Source: Candidatus Dormiibacterota bacterium (lineage in GTDB: Bacteria; Chloroflexota; Dormibacteria; Dormibacterales; Dormibacteraceae). From it: DNA of 64,000 bases. Where the stretch lies: NCBI GenBank assembly GCA_003139695.1, contig PLJM01000006.1:558001-622000 (forward strand). The letters are read 5' to 3'. Position numbers and translations under genes: made by a program. Within the stretch, counting starts at the first letter, position 1. Every line of letters starts with the position of its first letter. This document shows, one piece after another, positions 50,274 through 57,762 of the stretch. The notes under the pieces are model-generated. The model did no database searches. It was not told the origin of the DNA and worked only from the letters and a program-made list of their open reading frames with translations.

Positions 50274-51098
50274 ATGAGGGCTGCCATCTTCAACGGACCA
50301 CATTCCGTCGAGGTTGGGGAGCGCCCCGACCCGGTGATCAGCGCGCCGACAGATGCAGTAGTTCGCGTCGTCCTTTCATGTGTTTGCGGTTCGGACCTCT
50401 GGTACTACCGCGGCGACTCGCCCCATGATCTCGGCCCGATCGGCCACGAATTCATCGGGGTGGTGGACGAGGTCGGTCCCGAGGTGCGAGGCATCGCAAA
50501 GGGCGACTTCGTCATCGCCCCGTTTGTCTACTGCGACGGGACGTGCGCGAACTGCCTCGCGGGGGTGACGTCACAGTGCGTCCAAGGTGGGGGGTTTGGC
50601 AACCACGGCATCGACGGCGGCCAGGGCGAGGCAGTACGCGTGCCCTTGGCGGGCAGCACTCTGGTCCGAGTGCCAGGTTCCGGTCACTCGGACGAAACGA
50701 TGCGCTCGCTGCTCGCACTCTCCGACGTGATGTGCACGGGTCACCATGCGGCGGTGAGCGCCGGCGTCAAACCAGGCAGCGTCGTCGCCGTGGTCGGCGA
50801 CGGTGCGGTTGGTCTCTGTGGCGTCATCGCTGCGCAACGCTTGGGTGCGGCGCGGATAATCGCCCTCAGCCGAAACCCGTCGCGCCAGAAGCTCGCGACG
50901 GCGTTCGGCGCCGAGGAGCACCTTGTCATCCATGACGCGATCCAGGAGGTCGACCGGGCGCTCATTCAACACATGACAAGACCGGAGAACCATGGCGCCA
51001 TCCAGGGTGCGATTGACTACTTGACCGACGCGCTCCTATCCCACCTCGCGTACGAGGAACAGGAGTTGGTGGAGCCACTGGCGCGGTTCGGCTTCTAG
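50274..51098 (+). CDS. Zinc alcohol dehydrogenase N-terminal part fused to a hemerythrin-type tail
   Basis: Residues 1 to about 215 are a zinc-dependent medium-chain dehydrogenase: the catalytic-zinc CGSDLWYYRG, GHEFIGVVDEVG, structural-zinc CDGTCANCLAG...C, and the NAD-binding VVGDGAVGLCGVIAAQRLGA. The frame then passes without interruption into about 50 residues (HDAIQEVDRALIQHM ... LLSHLAYEEQELVEPLARFGF) that match the C-terminal half of a hemerythrin HHE protein. The dehydrogenase's last 120 residues and the hemerythrin's first half are missing, as expected from an in-frame deletion between two neighbouring genes. Activity is doubtful. Confidence 0.78.
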   Translation: MRAAIFNGPHSVEVGERPDPVISAPTDAVVRVVLSCVCGSDLWYYRGDSPHDLGPIGHEFIGVVDEVGPEVRGIAKGDFVIAPFVYCDGTCANCLAGVTSQCVQGGGFGNHGIDGGQGEAVRVPLAGSTLVRVPGSGHSDETMRSLLALSDVMCTGHHAAVSAGVKPGSVVAVVGDGAVGLCGVIAAQRLGAARIIALSRNPSRQKLATAFGAEEHLVIHDAIQEVDRALIQHMTRPENHGAIQGAIDYLTDALLSHLAYEEQELVEPLARFGF

Positions 51099-51145
51099 CC
51101 AGACCAAGTCGCCAGGGCCAGAGGAACTCCTGGATCGCGAAGCTG

Positions 51146-51709
51146 TCAAATTTCCTTCACCACCGGCTTCAGATCGCCCTTCAGCGCATCCTCATATGCG
51201 GCCCACAGCACCCCATACGCCGCCACCATGCCCTCGGGGCGGGGCTGCCTCAGTGCCGCTTCGAAGCGCTTCGTATACGCATGGTCGCCCAGCTCATCTC
51301 GCAGCAAGGCCTGCGTCTGCGCCTCCCATTTCGACGCCGACGCGAGGTCCTTGCGCTTCTCAATCATCAGCCGGCCCCGGTTCATCATCTCCTCCAGGCG
51401 TGCGACAAAACCGTGCCGGTCGAATCCCTTCGGCGCGCGGGGCGGGCCCTCGCGGCTTACCGTCTTCCATTGGACCGGGCGGCCGTATGTCGGCGCCGAC
51501 GCGGAGGGGCGCCAGCCAACGGTTGCCCGCTCTCGGTCGTATGCCGCGCGCTTGGTGCTGTTGGTCAGAACCTCGTGAGCCAAGTTGATCAACTTCGCGT
51601 GCTCGAGCGCGTCCGGATGGTTGCCGCGGTCAGGGTGCCAGTACTTGAGCTGTCGTCGCCAGGCGGCATGCAACTCCGTCTCCGTTGCGTCAGGCGGGAC
51701 GCCGAGCAC
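51146..51709 (-). CDS. DnaJ-domain protein
   Basis: A 187-residue protein with an N-terminal J domain: LGVPPDATETELHAAWRRQLKYWHPDRGNHPDALEHAKLINLAHEVLTNSTKRAAYDRER, including HPD. The rest is helical with no zinc finger, so it is a type III J protein that would recruit DnaK to an unknown client. The upstream frame reads ADYYFV, completing the J domain, but no ATG, GTG or TTG lies before an in-frame stop; GTG 51709 is the only usual start and omits the DYY residues. Confidence 0.82.
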   Translation of the reverse strand: MLGVPPDATETELHAAWRRQLKYWHPDRGNHPDALEHAKLINLAHEVLTNSTKRAAYDRERATVGWRPSASAPTYGRPVQWKTVSREGPPRAPKGFDRHGFVARLEEMMNRGRLMIEKRKDLASASKWEAQTQALLRDELGDHAYTKRFEAALRQPRPEGMVAAYGVLWAAYEDALKGDLKPVVKEI

Positions 51710-51926
51710 GAAGTAGTAGTCGGCTAAGGGACGGCGGTCGTAAGGCGAGGCCGAACCTCCTTCGTCTCACACGTGGAACTGGGCTGTCGAAAGCGCAGTC
51801 TCGCACGGCGGCCAGGGCTTGTGGCAAGCCCCCTCGCCGGTGGGATAATGGTTATCGAGACAGCCGTTCTTCGCGACGCTTTGCGGCCGACTTTGCCCAC
51901 CGACGTCTAGGCCGCACGGGTGGGCT

Positions 51927-52490
51927 TCAGTCCGCCGCAGGCAGCCTTGTAGGTGCCTTAGTCAGCTCGTTGAGCTTTCGCACGGTGTTCGCGCTGCGGA
52001 TGGTGATCTTCTTGTACAGAGGCGTGCCGACGATTCTGTTCATCTGGCTCTTGCCCACGTTCACGCGATCGACGCGCCAGACGACAGCCCCAGGCGTGTA
52101 CCTGAGCTCATCGACGCCGGGTTTGTTCGGGAGGCGGTCGAGGATCCCGCGATCGTCGAGCTCGTTCCACAGCAAAAGGACATAGGTCCGCATCGTTTTG
52201 TCGTCGACCCAATTACGCGGAATCGCGTCGACCATTTTCTTCAGGGTCTTGAGGTCCTTGACAAGCACCTTGATCGCCATGCCCGTGTGCTGCTCAAGCG
52301 CCTTCTCGATCCGGGACGTGAGTTGCTGAGGGTCCGATGCTCGAGTCGAGAAGATGACGTTGCCGGAGTTGATGTAGGTCCGTACATCTGACAGACCGAG
52401 GGCGACGAGGGCCTCTTTGATGGCCGCCATCGAGACGATGCCCTTGCCCCCGACGTTCACGCCCCTCAGAAAAGCCACATAGGTCATCAC
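51927..52490 (-). CDS. DUF1697 domain protein
   Basis: A 187-residue member of DUF1697: YVAFLRGVNVGGKGIVSMAAIKEALVALGLSDVRTYINSGNVIF and the C-terminal RIVGTPLYKKITIRSANTVRKL motif. The function of this family is unknown; two ferredoxin-like repeats are expected. GTG 52490 followed by ATG gives MMTYVAFLRG. It lies 20 bases after the ABC permease gene and could be in that operon. The 217 bases between it and the DnaJ-domain gene hold nothing recognisable. Confidence 0.9.
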   Translation of the reverse strand: MMTYVAFLRGVNVGGKGIVSMAAIKEALVALGLSDVRTYINSGNVIFSTRASDPQQLTSRIEKALEQHTGMAIKVLVKDLKTLKKMVDAIPRNWVDDKTMRTYVLLLWNELDDRGILDRLPNKPGVDELRYTPGAVVWRVDRVNVGKSQMNRIVGTPLYKKITIRSANTVRKLNELTKAPTRLPAAD

Positions 52491-52510
52491 GGCTACTACC
52501 CAGGGCTATA

Positions 52511-53299
52511 TCAGTGAGATACCCACCGGAACCAGCGAATCCCAATTACTGCGAACACCACGGTGTAGCCGAAGCTGGCGAAGAGCGCACCCCAGCTTTG
52601 ACCGCTCCACGCAGTCGCACCCATGGCGGCCGATAGTAACGTCTCGAGACAGCCACCAGGGGACCAACGGGACACCAGCTCGACCGTCGTTCCGAGCCGA
52701 TCTGTATTTCCGAAGACGCTGAGTCCGATCAGCGGTACGTAGAGGAGGCGGCCAGCGGCGTTGAGCGTGTCTGCCGAAGCTATCAGTCCCACAATCGCTT
52801 GGCCAATGCTGAGGAAGACGGCAGATCCGAGCAACGCGACCAAGACTGTAAACAGGTAGTCCTGCGGGGGCAGAGTGACACCCACGAAGAGGCCCGCAAC
52901 CACGAGAACCACAATCGCCATGACTAGAACCGCGCCGAGTTGCACGATCCAGCGACTGACCATGATCGTCCAGGTCGGGGCCGGTGTCACCCGAAGCCGT
53001 TGAAAGACGCCGGTATCGCGGTCTCGCGCGATCGCAAGCGAGTAGCCGACGGTCCCGATCGAGACCAGCCCCACGGTGAGCGCGAGGCTGATACGAAACT
53101 CGGGACCGCCTAGTGCCGCCGAGCTTTTGCCGAGGCCGGTGGCCACCAACAAGATGAGAGGAAGGGCAAAGGTAATCACCAGAGACATAGGAGTACGCAA
53201 CTGAGCCGTGCTATCTGCACGTAGGAGAACCTTGAGCGATGACGACCAGGTCGGGACTGCCACCGAGCGACGCTGGGGAACCGTTATGTCGTCAGTCAC
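52511..53299 (-). CDS. ABC-2 type transporter permease
   Basis: A 262-residue permease with about six hydrophobic helices. LRADSTAQLRTPMSLVITFALPLILLVATG begins the membrane part, and YSLAIARDRDTGVFQRLRVTPAPTW is the conserved cytoplasmic segment of drug- or lipid-exporting ABC-2 permeases. It overlaps the ATPase gene by eight bases. Confidence 0.88.
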   Translation of the reverse strand: MTDDITVPQRRSVAVPTWSSSLKVLLRADSTAQLRTPMSLVITFALPLILLVATGLGKSSAALGGPEFRISLALTVGLVSIGTVGYSLAIARDRDTGVFQRLRVTPAPTWTIMVSRWIVQLGAVLVMAIVVLVVAGLFVGVTLPPQDYLFTVLVALLGSAVFLSIGQAIVGLIASADTLNAAGRLLYVPLIGLSVFGNTDRLGTTVELVSRWSPGGCLETLLSAAMGATAWSGQSWGALFASFGYTVVFAVIGIRWFRWVSH

Positions 53300-54056
53300 G
53301 CAATTCCCGTCCGGTTAGCGCGATGAAGACGTCCTCCAGAGTGACCTCGCCGTGGGCTGCCTGGCGGACTTTAGGGTCATCGCGATGCGCCGCAATCAGA
53401 GCCGCGGGCGTGCCTACCGTCAGTATCTTGCCGTGATCCATGATGGCAACGCGATCACAAACTGCCTGCGCCTCCTCCATCGAGTGTGTCGTGAGAAGGA
53501 TGCTGCGCCCCTCATTGCGAAAGCGCTCGATCCGGTCCCAGAGCTGGCGCCGGCCTTGCGGGTCGAGCCCCGCGGTGGGCTCGTCGAGCAGCACCAGCGC
53601 GGGATCATGGACGGTCGCGATCAGCAGTGAGAATCGTTGCTGCTGACCCCCCGATAACTCGCGAAAGCGCTTGGACACTTCGTTCTGCAGATTGATTTCT
53701 CCCAAGAGTTCGCGTATCTGCGACGAAGAGAGGGTGACGCCGTACAGGCCGGCGTACAGTCGCACGATCTCAACTAGCGTGAGACTCGAGTGAAAGCTCG
53801 TAGCCTGCAGTTGGATTCCGAGCTGGGCCTTGGCTTGCAGCGGGTGAGCGCGGGCGTCGATCTCTCCGATCACTATGTCGCCGGACGCCGGACGCAGGAG
53901 TCCTTCGATGGCGCTCAGCGCACTGGTCTTGCCCGCACCGTTGGGACCCAGAAGTCCGTAGATCTCCCCCTCGCGAACCTCAAGATCGATGCCGTCAACG
54001 GCGACGACTGGACCGTAGGTAACGCGCAGCCCGGTGACCCGGAGCGCTGGTGTCAA
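53292..54056 (-). CDS. ABC transporter ATP-binding protein (drug/lipid export type)
   Basis: A 254-residue ATPase: GLLGPNGAGKTSALSAIEGLL (Walker A), [14 protein letters not shown] (signature), LVLLDEPTAGLDPQGRRQLW (Walker B) and ILLTTHSMEEAQAVCDRVAIMDHGKI with the switch histidine. This is the CcmA/DrrA class. The TTG at 54056 is the only usual start near the family N-terminus. It is divergent from the small membrane protein/SPFH operon, across a palindromic site. Confidence 0.92.
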   Translation of the reverse strand: MTPALRVTGLRVTYGPVVAVDGIDLEVREGEIYGLLGPNGAGKTSALSAIEGLLRPASGDIVIGEIDARAHPLQAKAQLGIQLQATSFHSSLTLVEIVRLYAGLYGVTLSSSQIRELLGEINLQNEVSKRFRELSGGQQQRFSLLIATVHDPALVLLDEPTAGLDPQGRRQLWDRIERFRNEGRSILLTTHSMEEAQAVCDRVAIMDHGKILTVGTPAALIAAHRDDPKVRQAAHGEVTLEDVFIALTGRELRD

Positions 54057-54120
54057 AGCGGGGGCATCCGACTGCGTCGCTGTCAGTGCATCTCCTCGAA
54101 CAGGCCCTCTGTCATATTGT

Positions 54121-54133
54121 TATCAAATTGATA
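54121..54133. promoter_or_regulatory. Palindromic operator candidate
   Basis: TATCAAATTGATA is a perfect palindrome in the divergent region between the ABC exporter and the SPFH operon, with a TACAAT box at 54148-54153 downstream on the plus strand. A dimeric repressor such as a PadR or TetR protein is plausible; no regulator gene is adjacent. Confidence 0.45.
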
Positions 54134-54176
54134 GACTGGCGCGATCATACAATGTGTACCAACGGAGGGTAATCGC

Positions 54177-54344
54177 TTGCGCCGGACAAGATCTGATGTC
54201 TTCCCGATAATCGGTGTGGTGGTGTCCGCCGTGCTCATAGTGATCGGTCGTACACAAGGGAACAACCCGGTGGCGATCGCCGGCTACGTTGTGCTGGCGC
54301 TATCGGCCGTCCTTTATCTCTACTTGCGGTCGCGTCATGCATAA
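54177..54344 (+). CDS. Two-helix membrane microprotein, 55 residues
   Basis: TTG 54177, with GGAGGG seven bases upstream, opens a 55-residue frame with two hydrophobic helices (FPIIGVVVSAVLIVIG and VAIAGYVVLALSAVLYLYL) split by RTQGNNP and ending LRSRHA. No family was recognised. It ends 13 bases before the SPFH gene and is probably its operon partner, as small membrane proteins often are next to SPFH genes. Confidence 0.65.
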   Translation: MRRTRSDVFPIIGVVVSAVLIVIGRTQGNNPVAIAGYVVLALSAVLYLYLRSRHA

Positions 54345-54356
54345 GGGAGAAGCCGA

Positions 54357-55298
54357 ATGCCTGGGCTGAGTAGGAGCGACGTTGTCGTCGACATGCCAAG
54401 TCCGCCTCTTGAGGAGCGCCGCATTGACGGCCTCGCGGGCTTGCCGACCCTTGTCGTCGGCGTTGCGGCCCTCGTTGGCGGGACCGGGCTCTCCTGGCAG
54501 TTGCTGTCAGAGGTGGTCCAGCACCGCAGGAGCGCTGCTGTCGTGCCTCTCTACCTGGCGGCGCTTCTCCTCATCGCGTTATGGATCGCTGCGATTCGTG
54601 GGCTCGTTGCGGTTGCTCCCGGGGAGGCCCGCGTGGTTCAACTCTTCGGCAGCTACGCCGGCACGATTAGAAGGAGCGGCTTGCGCTGGGTGAACCCACT
54701 GTCTAGGCGAATCAAGGTCTCTACCAGGATCCGCAATCATGAGACCGCTCTGGCGAAGGTCAACGATGCTGAAGGCAACCCGATCGACATCGCCGCAGTA
54801 GTGGTCTGGCAAGTCGAAGATACCGCCCGTGCTCTGTTTGACGTCGACAACTTCGTCCAGTTCGTTGCCTTCCAAGCCGAGACCGCCGTCCGGCTGGTCG
54901 CAACCAGTTACCCGTATGACACCCACGGCGACGGCGCACCTTCCCTGCTCGACAACGCCGAAGAAATCACCGCCAAGTTGTCAGCCGAGATAGCAGCCCG
55001 AGTCCGGCCGGCCGGAGTCAAAGTCATCGAGTCGCGAATAACGCGGCTGGCGTACGCGCCGGAAATCGCCCAGGCGATGCTGAGGCGCCAGCAGGCAAGC
55101 GCCGTAGTCGCGGCACGGAAACGGATCGTGGAGGGGGCGGTCGGCATGGTCCAGATGGCGCTTGAGCGGCTCGAGGATCAGGACATCGTGACCCTGGACG
55201 ACGAGCGCAAAGCCACGATGGTGTCCAACCTGCTCGTCGTCCTTTGTAGCGACCAGGCGACCCAGCCAGTGGTCAACGTAGGATCCCTCTACCAGTGA
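54357..55298 (+). CDS. SPFH/band-7 domain membrane protein
   Basis: A 313-residue protein with two N-terminal helices (about residues 24-45 and 60-80) and an SPFH domain: VAPGEARVVQLFGSYAGTIRRSGLRWVNPL, then RNHETALAKVNDAEGNPIDIAAVVVWQVEDTARALFDVDNFVQFVAFQAETAVR, and ITRLAYAPEIAQAMLRRQQASAVVAARKRIVEGAV at the C-terminus. Such proteins form membrane-associated rings or microdomains. Gene context (small membrane protein, ABC exporter, Arc-like protein) recurs in actinobacteria-like genomes; its role is unknown. Confidence 0.92.
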   Translation: MPGLSRSDVVVDMPSPPLEERRIDGLAGLPTLVVGVAALVGGTGLSWQLLSEVVQHRRSAAVVPLYLAALLLIALWIAAIRGLVAVAPGEARVVQLFGSYAGTIRRSGLRWVNPLSRRIKVSTRIRNHETALAKVNDAEGNPIDIAAVVVWQVEDTARALFDVDNFVQFVAFQAETAVRLVATSYPYDTHGDGAPSLLDNAEEITAKLSAEIAARVRPAGVKVIESRITRLAYAPEIAQAMLRRQQASAVVAARKRIVEGAVGMVQMALERLEDQDIVTLDDERKATMVSNLLVVLCSDQATQPVVNVGSLYQ

Positions 55299-55534
55299 GG
55301 ACGCTAGTGAGGGCGGTTTCGGAGCGAAAAAGCCTCCTTCTCAGGCTCGATCCGGCAGTCCACGACGCAGTCGCCAGGTGGGCACATGACGAGTTGCGCA
55401 GCAGCAATGCACAGATCGAGTTTCTGTTGCGCGGAGCCCTTATCGACGCTGGGCGCCTGCCAAGTGCGCTCAGTGTTAAGCGCGCCGCCCGGGGCAACCA
55501 TGCCCGCTCGTCTCCTCGGCAACGAGCTGGATGA
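55295..55534 (+). CDS. Arc/ribbon-helix-helix-like small protein
   Basis: A 79-residue protein whose first 55 residues (SERKSLLLRLDPAVHDAVARWAHDELRSSNAQIEFLLRGAL) look like an Arc-type ribbon-helix-helix with an added helix, a common partner at the 3' end of SPFH genes. GTG 55295 overlaps the SPFH stop in GTGA. The last 20 residues are basic and poorly conserved, and may result from loss of the normal stop near the start of the mobile region. Confidence 0.7.
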   Translation: MRTLVRAVSERKSLLLRLDPAVHDAVARWAHDELRSSNAQIEFLLRGALIDAGRLPSALSVKRAARGNHARSSPRQRAG

Positions 55535-55767
55535 CCGGCTGACCGGCTGCAGTCCATAGAAGATGGCCGACGCGGCGTGATCGGTGCCAGTCTCCGCCAG
55601 ACGCCACCGATGACTGCAATCCATCCGCTGTATGCGCGCAGCGCCACCGTAGACATCCAGCAGACCGACGAAGCTGTCAAATGAAGCTGTCAAATGCCGC
55701 AAACGTGATGCAGTGCAGCAGGTTGACCACAACATGTAGATCGCCAGACCGCGCAGGCACAACATGT
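55535..55767. other. Noncoding region left of the first tRNA fragment, with paired repeats
   Basis: No gene is seen here. A tandem pair of AAGCTGTCAAATG lies at about 55670-55696, and CACAACATGT occurs twice, at about 55728 and 55758, just before the 45-bp tRNA-derived core. These look like the right-hand arm sites of an element lying to the left whose other end I could not find. Confidence 0.5.
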
Positions 55768-55812
55768 TGGTGCTCGCGCAGGGAATCGAACCCTGAACCT
55801 TGGGATTAAGAG
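55768..55812 (-). repeat. tRNA-Lys(CTT) 3'-half, att core copy A
   Basis: Read on the minus strand, the 45 bases run from the anticodon loop (CTCTTAA, anticodon CTT) through the T arm (CAGGG TTCGATT CCCTG) to the acceptor end with CCA. The 5' half is absent: the bases that should pair with the anticodon stem are wrong. It is identical to copy B and differs from copy C at one base. This is the usual attachment-site segment for tyrosine recombinases crossing over in the anticodon loop. Confidence 0.85.
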
Positions 55813-55931
55813 TCTCTCGACACGCCGCCTCAGGGAGGATCAGGGAGGCTCAGGGGTCTCCTGGAGTCTCCCGGTCAAGGTGTCAAATAGGGTGTGTGTA
55901 ACCGTCGCTCAAGCGGCGCCGTTGCACACTC
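55813..55931. repeat. Arm-type repeats of module 1, left end
   Basis: Directly after core A come AGTCTCTCG, then CTCAGGGAGG, ATCAGGGAGG and CTCAGGGGTC as consecutive ten-base units, then the pair GGTGTCAAATA GGGTGTG at about 55879-55896. Phased short repeats beside the core are typical integrase arm sites. Confidence 0.55.
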
Positions 55932-57038
55932 ATGTTGCTGCCACGCTGGGTCGCCGCAGTGATGGCGGGCCTTGTGATCGCAGGCTGCACGAACAAGACA
56001 GCAGTGACACCGTTCCGCCCCGAGTCCGTCACCTTTGTCTCGCCCGATGTGGGCATGGTCATCGGCCTCTCAACTTGTGGTGAGGTTCAGTGCCTCCGGC
56101 TGGCGAAGACCATCGACAGCGGCCACACCTGGACCTGGTTGGCCGGCGGGGGTCTGTCTGGCCTCTCGCTGGCCGACAGATGGCAGCTGCGGTTTGCCGA
56201 TGCCCAAAACGGGTGGATCTCTGGGCCACTCCTCTTCGCGACCCACAACGGAGGCCGGACCTGGACCCAAATCGCGCTTCCCGGCCTTGGCTCCCGAACC
56301 GGCTCTGTGGGAGCTCTCGAGGTGGCGGACGGCCGAGTTTTCGCCGAGGTCGCCGAGGGGACCGACCAGGACACATACGGTCCCGTCGTCCTGTTCAGCA
56401 CTGAGGTCTCAAAGGACTCGTGGGCAGCGGTGGGGAACGTCGCGACCGGGTCAGCCGGCTACCCGGGCGAGATTTCAGTGGCTCAGGGGGCCATCTCGGC
56501 GATGCTGCACCCCGTCGTCGTATCCCAGGACCACGGTGACGAAGTCCACTCTCTCCTGTACCACAGCACCGATGGCGTCACCTGGCAGGACAGTTTGCTG
56601 CCATGTCCACCCTTTACCGTCGCGAGCGTTGCAGCCGCCACGTCGTTGCGAGTGTTCATCGTCTGCTCAGGTGGTGTGGCGGCTGGTTCACAGGTCAAGA
56701 CGGCATACCTCTCCACTGACGGCGGCGCCAGCTACAAACGCGTGGGCGACCCACCGTTCGCCGGTGATTTCGACGAAGTGGCTGCTTCACCTCTCGCGCT
56801 ATCGGTTGCCGTCGCTTCAGGCGCTACCTACATCTACACCAGCTTCAATGAAGGCCGCGACTGGTCAACTACCTATTTGCCACAGACCGGTGGTCTTCCT
56901 CTGTCTGACCTGAGGTTCACTACGCCGACCCAAGGCATCGTCATCTTTGGCGTGCCCGCATACCCACAATGGCTCCAGCTCCTAATGACCCGTGACGGTG
57001 GCCACAGTTGGGCGACGATCGATCTCTCGCCTTCATGA
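55932..57038 (+). CDS. Lipoprotein with BNR/sialidase-type repeats
   Basis: A 368-residue exported protein. The signal peptide ends in a lipobox, VIAGC, so it is anchored outside the membrane. At least four repeats of the S-x-D-G-G-x-x-W type occur (THNGGRTWTQI, STDGGASYKRV, FNEGRDWSTTYL, TRDGGHSWATIDL) together with TIDSGHTWTW, giving a beta-propeller like BNR or YCF48-type proteins. Catalytic sialidase residues are not evident. It is the first gene of module 1, 119 bases from core A. Confidence 0.8.
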   Translation: MLLPRWVAAVMAGLVIAGCTNKTAVTPFRPESVTFVSPDVGMVIGLSTCGEVQCLRLAKTIDSGHTWTWLAGGGLSGLSLADRWQLRFADAQNGWISGPLLFATHNGGRTWTQIALPGLGSRTGSVGALEVADGRVFAEVAEGTDQDTYGPVVLFSTEVSKDSWAAVGNVATGSAGYPGEISVAQGAISAMLHPVVVSQDHGDEVHSLLYHSTDGVTWQDSLLPCPPFTVASVAAATSLRVFIVCSGGVAAGSQVKTAYLSTDGGASYKRVGDPPFAGDFDEVAASPLALSVAVASGATYIYTSFNEGRDWSTTYLPQTGGLPLSDLRFTTPTQGIVIFGVPAYPQWLQLLMTRDGGHSWATIDLSPS

Positions 57039-57051
57039 ATCATCAGGTGCT

Positions 57052-57669
57052 ATGCCGCGCGACAATGGCGGTGATCTAACCCGCTGGAAGCCGCTTTCCG
57101 TGGCGCAGGCAGTCGGGCTCATGACCGGGCTCGACTGCGCATGGTGGATTGCGGGCGGCTGGGCCATCGACCTATTCCTCAAGCGGGCCACCCGAAACCA
57201 CGCCGACACCGATGTGCTGGTTCTGCGCGCAGACCAGGTCCGGGTCTGTAGCCACTTCTCGAACCTTGGCTGGGAATTGTGGGAGGTTGATCGGCCAGGT
57301 CACCTACGTCGTCTCAGTCGAGACGAAACCGTCCGCCCGTCAATCCACGACCTTTGGTGCCGACCGGACCGACGGTCGGCGTGGGCGCTGCAGATGATGC
57401 TCGCTGAATCCGTCGGCGATCGCTGGATTTATCGCAGAGACTCCGAAGTAACCCTCTCGCTAAGCGAGGTTGGACTCCACACCGCCGACGGTGTTCCCTA
57501 CCTCGCGCCGCAGGTCGAACTTCTCTTCAAATCAAAGTCGCCACGTCCCGAGGACGAAGCCGACTTCACTCTGACGACGCCTCAGCTGCCACCAGCTGCG
57601 CGACGCTGGCTCGCATCAGCGATAGGCCGCACAGATCCTAGTCATCCGTGGCTGCCACGACTCCGCTGA
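57052..57669 (+). CDS. Nucleotidyltransferase, aminoglycoside/lincosamide adenylyltransferase-like
   Basis: A 205-residue protein. WWIAGGWAIDLFLKRATRNHADTDVLVLRADQ has the G-G-W and D-x-D residues of small antibiotic nucleotidyltransferases such as LinA/LnuA-type and related proteins of unknown substrate. APQVELLFKSKSPRPEDEADF is the usual C-terminal conserved part. It could confer drug modification, but a housekeeping role is equally possible. ATG 57052 is 13 bases after the lipoprotein stop. Part of module 1. Confidence 0.78.
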   Translation: MPRDNGGDLTRWKPLSVAQAVGLMTGLDCAWWIAGGWAIDLFLKRATRNHADTDVLVLRADQVRVCSHFSNLGWELWEVDRPGHLRRLSRDETVRPSIHDLWCRPDRRSAWALQMMLAESVGDRWIYRRDSEVTLSLSEVGLHTADGVPYLAPQVELLFKSKSPRPEDEADFTLTTPQLPPAARRWLASAIGRTDPSHPWLPRLR

Positions 57670-57725
57670 CGTAGCCACGTAGCCAACACTTCCTGGCGAG
57701 GGGTTCTCGAAGTTGTCGCCGCCCC

Positions 57726-57756
57726 TTGACTCTCGACCGGTTGAGAGTTGCAAGCT
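57726..57756 (+). promoter_or_regulatory. MerR-type promoter and operator
   Basis: TTGACT (57726-57731) and CAAGCT (57751-57756) are separated by 19 bases, the overlong spacing of MerR-regulated promoters. The spacer holds a 20-base palindrome with one mismatch pair (57729-57748, ACTCTC...GAGAGT arms). Transcription should begin at the GTG 57763. Confidence 0.75.
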
Positions 57757-57762
57757 GTTGGC

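Noticed and set aside
51710-51926. Hidden gene between the DnaJ-domain and DUF1697 genes
   Set aside because: No frame with start signal or recognisable motif was found; plus-strand frames there are antisense shadows of the neighbours.
55472-55535. Separate gene in the basic tail of the Arc-like protein
   Set aside because: The tail is in frame with the Arc-like domain and has no start signal of its own.
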